64,000 nucleotides of DNA from Piper betle. Lineage: Eukaryota; Streptophyta; Magnoliopsida; Piperales; Piperaceae. The DNA lies in assembly GCA_033002965.1 (NCBI GenBank), contig JAURVB010013808.1, positions 46,193-110,192 on the forward strand, given 5' to 3'. Below the pieces are notes generated by a model. That model saw only the letters and a list, made by a program, of their open reading frames with translations, had not been told where the DNA came from and ran no database searches. Made by a program: the position numbers and the translations under genes. This document shows positions 56,258 to 64,000 of this stretch, piece after piece (the first letter of the stretch is position 1; the number at the start of each line of letters is the position of its first letter).

Positions 56258-56767
56258 ATGGACAAAAATACTTAGGCTTTGGAAAGGCAATAACCTATGT
56301 GACTCCATTCTTTGTTGTCTCTAAATATGATAACTGAAAAACAAGAATGAGGGTCTTCCTTACCTCTTGTGACTATGATATTTGGCAAGTAATATTTGAT
56401 GGTCACATAGATCTTGACACGAATAGACACACTTGGGATGCAAAGAAAGCTCATGCTCTCAATGCAAAGGTCATGAATGCTCTATTTTGTGCTCTAAGTA
56501 AAATCGAATACACAAAGGTTTAAGATGTTCACAACCCAAGAGATTTGGCAACTTCTTGAAGTTACACATAAAGGAACAACACAAGTGAAGGAATCCAAGA
56601 CTAGTAACCTCACTTTCCATAATAAAGCACTCAAGATGGATGAAAGAAAGACCATCAACGCCATATGCAATAGGTTCAATGAGATTATTATTGGATTACG
56701 AAATGTTGGTAGGAAATTAGAGCCGGATGAGCTCATCAGAAAGTTGGTGGCATCTTTACCTATTTAA
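56258..56767 (+). pseudogene. Ty1/copia gag, 5' part, broken
   Basis: Read in two frames. The first (about 56310-56520) gives the gag start typical of copia: CDYDIWQVIFDG, then TWDAKKAHALNAKVMNALFCALS. The second (56525-56767) gives EIWQLLEVTHKGTTQVKESK and MDERKTINAICNRFNEII with LEPDELIRKLVASLPI, the UBN2-type gag core. A stop and frameshift lie near 56521, and the frame ends at 56767. No protease or pol follows; downstream sequence is unrelated and AT-rich, so only the 5' end of the element survives. Confidence 0.88.
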
Positions 56768-57451
56768 TTGATACACAAAGTAGGAAATCTTAGGCCGAGC
56801 CAAATTTATATTTGATTGTTTATTTAATTCGGTAAAGTTTGAAGAAGAAGGCTTAGTCTAGGTAGAATAATTAAGTGAAATTTATTTCAGGTTATTCATT
56901 TTTTATGTTTATTTTAATATTGATAAATAATTAAAATATGATTTAATTAAGTATAATTGAGTATTGTGGATTCATTATTGATGTGATATGAATGTGTTTG
57001 AGTTATGGTTGAGTGTGAATCATCTCATGCATTGCATATCATGTAGGTTGTAAATATACATTCCCTAATGTAAATTTTTGGGTTCTTGGGACACTTGCTA
57101 GCTTTGTAATAGAAAATTTCATGAGGTTGTTCAAGGTACGTATAGTGTAAAACCTAGAAAATAACTAGGTTATTTTATTTAGGGTTATGTAAATTTTGGA
57201 AGGAATCTTAAATATTATTAAATTTAATTAATTTTTGGGAGTGATAATGTAAAACCCTAGCTTTTGCCTAATGGTTTTAGTTTCGGTTCGGTTGTGAACC
57301 AGATCGAGTTGCTTGCCTAGCCTTTTTGCTGCATATTTATATATTGTTTGTAGGTATATATGAGTTTCCCTACTTTAGCTTCTTCGACTTTGTTGCCCTA
57401 TCAGATGTTAGGTGCCCGACCTTTTTATGTTCAGTTTGGTCGAGTTGAGTT
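56768..57451. other. AT-rich intergenic sequence
   Basis: No frame recognised. The phrase 'tgtaaaaccctagcttttgc' at about 57248 resembles the start of family-1/family-2 LTRs in plus orientation, and 'gtgtaaaacctag' at 57139 does too, but no full LTR follows. Confidence 0.45.
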
Positions 57452-60311
57452 TATAACACCTTGATTTTGGTTCACTTAAGAACTAAATTAGAAATGGCAC
57501 GATCGAGTCGAGTCATGTCCAAAGTTGTTAATTGGTAAGACTTGATCGACAAAATAGATCGAAGCAACCTGCTTGGCATTATGAGAATGGAAGACATTAC
57601 TAAATATGTGTTAAAACACATGAAATAGAAATAAAAGTAAGAAAGAAAATAACAGTGCTAAGATCAAGTGTGTGTAGCGTTTATCTGTCCTCCCATGAAA
57701 AATGACTTAGAATCGCAAGACCAACATATATAATATAAAAAATGTCAGTAACGAGTGTTACTAGTTTGAAAAATAACTAGTACAAACATGCAAATGGGTA
57801 TTCCATTAACCATGAAAACTTAGAAAACTTCAAAATTGCCTCACACTGGGTGGTAAGCAAACATAATTAAACAATTACTAGCCCGCATGCATGGCTAATG
57901 TTCATACAACACTTACGCCCTCACATCCTCCATATAATACCCACCACGATACTCGACTGGTTAAGTTAATGCCACTAATTCTGGAAATGTGTTGTGTTAC
58001 ACAATACCCTCATACTCCACACTACCTCAAGGTTTGAAGGAGTACTAGTGCGGTCCATACATCCCATAACACTTTTAATACATATAGGCTTGGGAGAGGA
58101 TTTAATACTTAGTTTCTAGATCTTATCTTTCGAAAACCAACAAGGGGTCTAACCTTGATGTTTTATTAAACATGTGTAGAAAATACGATTAAATGACCTG
58201 ACACTGGAGGGATCCAAAAATACGAGCTGATGTTCTCCTATGTTTAAAACAAGGTTAAACTTGGCAAGCTAGGAGTCAAGCAAATGTCAAGCAAAAGGGA
58301 GATTCCTATAGACCTGTGGTTTAAGCTCCAAGCGCATCGGTACATCTACAGTGAGCTTGGACTCTGAAACCTATATCGAAGCCCAATATTAAGTAAAATA
58401 TTAACATCTTTATGTAATGCATGTTTGTGGTGTGTGCTTACATCATCAATACATTGTAATAAAGAAGACAGTACAAAATGAACCTACAACTAAATATTAG
58501 CATGCAAATAGAGATATAATAAAAAAATAACAAATAATAAATAATAAATACATAAATAAATACACTCATGAATACATAGATAAATAATAAATACGTAAAA
58601 ATAAATAATACTTTTGTCATAAAATAATAATATCATTATACAATATAAATACACGGCTAAACACGAGTAAATATCTCACATACACGTGTTAGTAAACATT
58701 TGAATAAGTAAATAAATAAATAGATAATCATTTGATAAATAAATAAATAAACAAACAATTAGTTAATATTAATTAATTATGAATAATAATGATATCATAA
58801 TTATCCAATACAGAATACATAATTAAATATAACTAAATAATAACATCATGCAACAACCAAGTAGATAAATAACAAATAAAATTTAGTACACATGAATACG
58901 ATTAATATTAATAAGCAAATATATCAATAATAATAATAAACAATCACATAACCATTCATTATATATGACAATATGTAAATAAAAAAAACAATAATGAATA
59001 AATAAATAAATAAATAAACTCAACATATCCAAAATATATTAAATAATGTGAATATATGTCAAAACTGATGTAAGGGTACTCTAATTACAAAAAATGGTAA
59101 AAATTGACCGAAAACGATAGAAAATAAGCTAAACCAAACCGAACCAAATCAACCTTGGCAAGTCGTGCCAGTTGAGCTGAGTCGACTCAGTCAAATCAAG
59201 CAACAATGCTGAGCCGGGTAGCTAGACATGGACACAGGCTCCAGCGTGACCATGGACACGAATGAGCGAGCAGGACCCAGGCTAGCAAACACAAATGTGG
59301 GAAGACGAACACGAACAAGGGCAAGCGGGTTCAATGGGGTGGGTGGCTCTTGTCGCCAGAAAACTCTGACGGTGGCGTGGATTGGGTCACCGCTGGTCGA
59401 GATCAACGACCCTAATGATGAGGAACATGGTGGTGTGGCAATTGGCAGAGTCCACCCATTGGCTGGCCAAAAAATGGACAAAAAGAGCAGAATCGCAATA
59501 GGGCGAGGTGGCCCGCCGACACCGATCATGGCTACGACAGTGGTCATGGGTGGTCTCAAAATGATGATCTCGACATGATGAAGCTGTGTGGGTGGTCTGA
59601 TCAGCCGAAGGTGGCTTGCCAGTGCTACAAAAACTGTGTGAACGGTAGTGGTAGTGATGGAAACTGGCTGCATAAATGCTATTGATTGGGGCAACTGCTG
59701 CAACACCAATGGTCATGTGAGGTATGGATAGAAAGCTGGCCGCGAGGCGGTCATGGGGGTTCTAGTTTGGTAGCTAGCGGAGGCCAGGAGCCATCGGCAT
59801 CAAGCCAATGTGGCGGCAGTGGTAAAGGTGAAAAACTCCAAAAATGGGAGAAAATTTGTGAAAATAAATGGTTGAAGCTAGGGCTGATGTGGATGGAACT
59901 GATCTTACCAGGTGGCATGATTTGAATGTTCGACAACTCATGGCCTAGTGGGGCCTACTAATAGGTATGAAATATGTTTATGGACAAAATGCCAGGATTG
60001 AGACCATTTTAAGTCAAAACTAACTCAAGTCCTAAAAGTGACTGTATAGGTGGAAATCGAGGCAAAAAGGCTAAATAACCTTGAACCCTAAACTCAATAA
60101 GGTGGAAATCCCCGATTCAAATTAAGCTAGGTCCACAGGGGCAATCTGAAGATCCAAAATCCTTATGATGCATGCAAATGAGATACCCAAAAATCCCAAA
60201 TAGATAGTAAATGTAGCAATGGTCAAGATCTAGGCCTCAAGCCCTGTCCAACCTATAAAAATCATATGTATACCTCATATATACACTGATAGCTCGTGCT
60301 CTATTGTAGCC
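57452..60311 (-). repeat. Family-1 LTR, third copy, truncated, without the GC-rich insertion
   Basis: Starts 'tataacaccttgattttggt' (compare 11591 and 21333) and stays collinear with LTR1 and LTR2 through the 'tcacactgggtggtaagcaaacat' block, the AT-rich middle and the GC-rich half. It breaks off near 60311 ('ctcgtgctctattgtag'), where Athila gag begins. At 58863-58890 it reads straight through the place where LTR1 and LTR2 have insertions. No primer site lies outside the inner edge (left of 57452), unlike the other copies. Confidence 0.85.
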
Positions 60312-60440
60312 TAAAGGTGAGTCTCTCTTTGAGTCACAGGAAAGATTTAAAGAATTGTAAAAGTGTTCCAACCATGGTAGAGAAAGATGGATGCAACTCA
60401 AACTTTCTACAAAGAGTTGTTGGGGCAAACAAAGAACTAC
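60312..60440 (+). pseudogene. Athila-like gag fragment, plus orientation
   Basis: 'ggtgagtctctctttgag' to 'gttggggcaaacaaagaact' matches the reverse complement of 8892-9021 in the gag of the Athila-like element, including the GESLFE..KELL region, with small indels. Its orientation is opposite to the LTRs that follow, so it marks a rearrangement junction. Confidence 0.88.
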
Positions 60441-61645
60441 TTTTGCGCGTCCCGAGCAAATTATCAATGACATGCAAGTATACAAGGTCGAAACAAGTAA
60501 TATAATTATAAAATCAAGTATTGTCCCACAGAGAGATGAATTTCCTTAAATTAATTAAAGAAAATAAAATGAAGAATAAAACAAAATTAACTGACTTAAC
60601 CAAATCTAAGTAATAACTTTAAATTAAAGGCGAAGTTAAAATGATAAAACTCATTCTAGAGTCGAATTTCCCTTAACATGAATTTAAACTTCACCAAATC
60701 CTACTCTTATCCTTTATTCCCTCGGATTGTCGATCTAGGATAATAATATGACATGGTGGCTCCTGCTGCTTCATGCTTCTATTATTTTGCCTCAATTTCT
60801 ACCTCCCAGTGATAATTGATTAATCAACAAAATAATGCATTAAGAATTGCCTTACAATCGCATACGGTATTGTGTATCTTCCGACCACTACGACAAACAA
60901 GTCAAAGGACTCGTCATATGATGAATTATCAATGACTAATCTAATTACTTTCTTCAAAAATCTAATTAAACCTCATAATCTAAGAAATAGGTGATTAACC
61001 TACTCTTAGCATTTAGAACATGATAATTCAAATAATCTGATTGAATAAAAGAGTAAGAGCTTGAAATAAATTCAATTAAATCATGTTAAGTTCCACTTTT
61101 CTCTACAACGACATATAAGACTACTCCATAATAAAAATAGAAAACATTATAAAGAAGAAACTAATTTTTATTATGAAAGAGAAAGAAATTTCAAAAACTA
61201 GAAATATTTTATTTCACTAAAACTGCTAAGCCAGAAGTTGAGATGTGATCAACAACAAATGACCACCTCTTTATATAGAAGAGAAGATGGCAAAGAGATA
61301 CAAGAATTTGAGGATGGATTCCAAAATTCGATGTGGACTAATTGATTATGATGTCCGATGAAGTTTCTAATTCTCCAACAACGGTGCCAAAGTTATGTAT
61401 AGCCATCCACATGGAGCTTTATCATCAAAATTGTAGCCATCAATGGGTGGGGTCCAATGCTCTAACCAACAAATCCTAAGCTTAATTTGTTTCAACTTTT
61501 TTAACTTCAAAATTAAGCATATCTCATAAAATATTAATTAACTAAAATATAACGAAAAATATCACCTAATTAATATTATTTATACCCAGATAGTACAAAA
61601 TCATATAAAAATCAGGTAAATATTGAATATTTTAAACACTTAACA
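60441..61645 (-). repeat. Athila-family LTR A
   Basis: A plus-strand view collinear with 1610-2708, from about 60457 to the 'cacttaaca' end at 61645. It is preceded by 'gcgcgtcccgagcaaa', which resembles the sequence beside the polypurine tract (2732-2748), instead of the expected 'tgttcgaa' edge. Confidence 0.88.
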
Positions 61646-62802
61646 CGATCAAATAATTTCAATATCATGCAAGTATACACGGTCTAAAGCAAGTAATATA
61701 ATGATAAATTCAAGTATCGTTCCTACAGAGAGATAAATTTCCTTAAATTAACTAAAGAAAATAAAATTAAGAGCAAAAAAATAATTGACTTAACTAAATC
61801 TAAATAAGAACTTTAAATAAAAGGAGAAGTTAAAATAATAAAACTCGTTCTAGAGTCGAATTTCCCATAACATCAATTTAATCTTCATTAAATCTTCCTC
61901 TTATCTTTTATTCCCTCGGATTGTCGATATAGGATAATTATATGACGTGGTGGCTCCCACTCCATCATTCTTCTATTATTTTGCCTCAATTTCTACCTCC
62001 TCGTGATAATTGATTAATCAACAAAATAATGTATTAAGATTTGCCTTACAATCACATATGGTGTTGTGTGTCTCCCAACCACAATGACAAACATGTCAAA
62101 AGACTCGTCATATGATGAATTATCAATGACTAATCTAATTAATTTCTCCCGAAATCTAATTAAACCTCATGATCTAAGATATAAGCGATCAATATATTCT
62201 TAGCATTTAGAACATGATAATTCAAACAATCCGATTGAATAATAGAATAAGAGTTTAAAATAAATTCAATTAAATCATATTAAGTTCCATTCTTCTCTAG
62301 AACGAAATATAAGACTACTCCATAATAAAAATAAAAAACATTATAAAGAAGAAACTAATTTATATTATGAAAGAGATAAGAATTACAAAACTAGAACTAT
62401 TTCCTTTACTAAACTCCTAAACCAAGAGTTGAGATGTGATATCTCAAACAACAAATGACCACCCCTTTATATAGAAGTGGAGATACAAGAATTCGAAGAG
62501 GCTATTTACAAATCGATGTAGTCTAATTAATTATGATGTCTCTTCAAGTTTCCAACTCCTCGACTCCATTGAACACCATAAATTGTAGCCATTGGGTGGG
62601 GCCAAGTGTCATGATCATTCAATTCCAAAGCTTAATTTATTCAACTTTTCTGCATTGAAACACCAAAATTAAGCATATCTAATAAAATATTTATTAACTA
62701 AAAGATAAAGTAAAATATCACTTAATTAATAATGTTTATACACGGGATGTACAAAATTACATTAAAATATGGGTAAATATTGTATACTTTAAACACTTAA
62801 CA
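61646..62802 (-). repeat. Athila-family LTR B, directly abutting LTR A
   Basis: Collinear with 9764-10916. It follows LTR A with no internal sequence (A ends 'cttaaca', B begins 'cgatcaaataatttc' in place of 'tgttcgaataatttt'). It ends 'cttaaca' at 62802. Confidence 0.9.
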
Positions 62803-62852
62803 CACCCCTAAACTTAAACTTTTGTGCGTCCCCGGCAACGGCGTCAAAACCT
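62803..62852 (-). other. Minimal internal region: polypurine tract beside primer site
   Basis: Only about 50 bp separate LTR B from LTR C. They consist of the polypurine-side sequence (minus strand AAGTTTAGGGGTG) and the tRNA-Asp primer site (62829-62846, minus strand TGACGCCGTTGCCGGGGA), joined at 'gtgcgtcccc'. All genes are gone. Confidence 0.88.
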
Positions 62853-63069
62853 TTTTCGAATAATTTCAATATCATGCAAGTATACACGGTCAAAATAAGT
62901 AGTTTAATGATAAATTCAAGTATCGTCTCACAAGGAGATGAATTTCTTATAATTAATTAAAGAAAATAAAATGAAGAAGAAAACAAAAATAACTGACTTA
63001 ACTAAACTAAGTAATAACTTTAAATTAAAAGCAAAGTTAAAATGATAAAACTCATTATAGAGTCGAATG
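62853..63069 (-). repeat. Athila-family LTR C, partial
   Basis: The first 217 bases (plus-strand view) of the LTR, 'tttcgaataatttcaata' onward, matching 9764-9980. The match ends at 'agagtcgaat' (63069), where the sequence turns to inverted LTR. Confidence 0.88.
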
Positions 63070-63712
63070 GAACTTAACATGATTTAATTGAATTCATTTC
63101 AACCTCTTATTCATTTATCCAATTGGATTGTTTCAGTTATCATGTTCTAAATGTTTAGAATAGATTGATCGCCTATTTCTTATATCATGAGGTTTAATTA
63201 TATTTTGGGAGAAATTAATTAGATTAGTCATTGATAATTCATCATACGATGAGTCTTTTGACTTGTTTGTTGTTGTGGTCGGGAGATACACAACACCGTA
63301 TGCGACTGTAAGGCAAATCTTAATGCGTTATTTTGTTGATTAATTAATTATCACTGGGAGGTAGAAATTGAGGCCAAATAATATAACCATGAAGGAGCGG
63401 GAGCCACCATGTCATATAATTATCCTAGATCGACAATCCGAAGGAATAAAAGATATAGAATAAGATATGATGAAGATTAAATTCATATTAAGGGAAATTC
63501 GACTTTAGAACGAGTTTTATCATTTTAACTTCGCTTTTATTTAAAGTTATTACTTAGATTTAGTTAAGTCAGTTATTTTTGTTTTCTTCTATATTTTATT
63601 TTATTTTATTAATTATAGGAAATTCATCTCCCTGTGGGATAATACCTGAATTTATCATTATATTACTTGTTTCGACCGTGTATACTTGCATGATATTGAT
63701 ATTATTCGAACA
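63070..63712 (+). repeat. Athila-family LTR D, partial, inverted
   Basis: The reverse complement of LTR sequence: 'cttaacatgatttaattgaa' near 63073 corresponds to about 10388-10400 inverted, continuing to the LTR end 'ttattcgaaca' at 63712. The last 210 bases are an inverted copy of 62853-63069, making a palindrome with a 430-bp spacer. This orientation serves a plus-strand element. Confidence 0.92.
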
Positions 63713-63718
63713 AGTTTT

Positions 63719-63736
63719 TGGCGCGGCTACCGGGGA
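63719..63736 (+). promoter_or_regulatory. Primer-binding site, tRNA-Asp type, plus strand
   Basis: TGGCGCGGCTACCGGGGA, three mismatches to the tRNA-Asp complement, six bases after LTR D. Confidence 0.85.
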
Positions 63737-64000
63737 GATCAAATTTTCTAAGGTAATTTAGGCTTAGAATTTTGAGTGTTTTGTTTTCTTTTTAGATTTT
63801 ACTGTCTGATTATTATTATTTTTTAAACAAAAAAAAGAAAAATAGGAAAAAAATACTATATCATTGTCTTCTTTCTTGTTATCATTTGTTTATGCATAGA
63901 TTATTGCGGTCACCCTTGTCTTCTTGTAATCCAAAGATTGAAAGGACTTTGAGAAACTTGTGTGCCGCTAGAAGAAGTGCACAAGAACGAGTTTTATAAT
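63737..64000 (+). mobile_element. Start of a plus-strand Athila-like element, runs off the window
   Basis: The leader and beginning of gag in plus orientation. 63938-63990 ('gattgaaaggactttgagaa', then 'gtgccgctagaagaagtgca') matches the reverse complement of 9505-9557, encoding the IERTL..L.AARRSAQER start of gag. The rest lies beyond 64000. Confidence 0.88.

Noticed and set aside
63579..63761. 60-codon plus-strand frame with hydrophobic segments
   Set aside because: It spans the LTR end and primer site of the Athila-family copy, so it is not a gene.

Overview
This window looks like nuclear DNA of a flowering plant. It is AT-rich and dominated by long-terminal-repeat (LTR) retrotransposons of plant type: an Athila-like Ty3/gypsy element with a tRNA-Asp primer site, Ty1/copia remnants, and very-long-LTR elements with a tRNA-iMet primer site. 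It also holds a non-autonomous hAT element, a probable Helitron, GC-rich foldback elements in TA microsatellites, and one conserved plant microRNA gene of the MIR156/157 family. I cannot name the species. No intact protein-coding host gene is visible, and almost every open frame is a broken transposon piece or a low-complexity shadow.

Layout. 1-27.4 kb is a tandem LTR-internal-LTR-internal array of one long-LTR family ('family 1', minus strand). Its parts are an internal leader (1-1609 plus 10917-11590), LTR1 (11591-15785), an internal region with Ty1/copia gag and integrase remnants (15786-21332), and LTR2 (21333-27367). The first leader is split by an almost complete but inactive Athila-like element (1610-10916) with a perfect 5-bp target duplication. 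LTR1 and LTR2 each carry a different GC-rich, hairpin-forming insertion at the same TA-rich spot. A third LTR copy (57452 to about 60311) preserves the empty site.

27.4-48 kb: a 930-bp hAT-type element with a perfect 8-bp target duplication (28709-29638), then three copies of a second long-LTR family ('family 2'). These are an internally deleted element (30665-35812) and two solo LTRs in opposite orientation (37123-40043 plus, 44773-47721 minus), each with a perfect 5-bp target duplication. Between the solo LTRs lies a 4.7-kb island with the MIR156/157 hairpin on the minus strand (about 42695-42795), a TATA box and a CT-rich 5' leader. This is the one clear host gene.

48-57.4 kb: short tandem repeats, an unidentified 142-codon frame, a Helitron-like element, a degenerate repeat array of about 320 bp, and a Ty1/copia 5' end (LTR, primer site, broken gag). 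57.4-64 kb: the truncated third family-1 LTR, then a rearranged cluster of Athila-family pieces. The cluster has two abutting LTRs, an LTR pair separated by only about 50 bp (polypurine tract beside primer site), and a head-to-head LTR fusion leading into a plus-strand element that runs off the window.

The two long-LTR families share terminal sequences and internal blocks, so they look related. A palindromic GACTCGAGTC-type module in front of GC-rich sequence recurs in family-2 LTRs, a foldback element and the hAT element. I found no evidence of an unknown enzymatic system. The points most worth following are the microRNA locus boxed in by solo LTRs, the parallel insertions at one TA site, the shared palindromic module, and the head-to-head and minimal-internal Athila derivatives.
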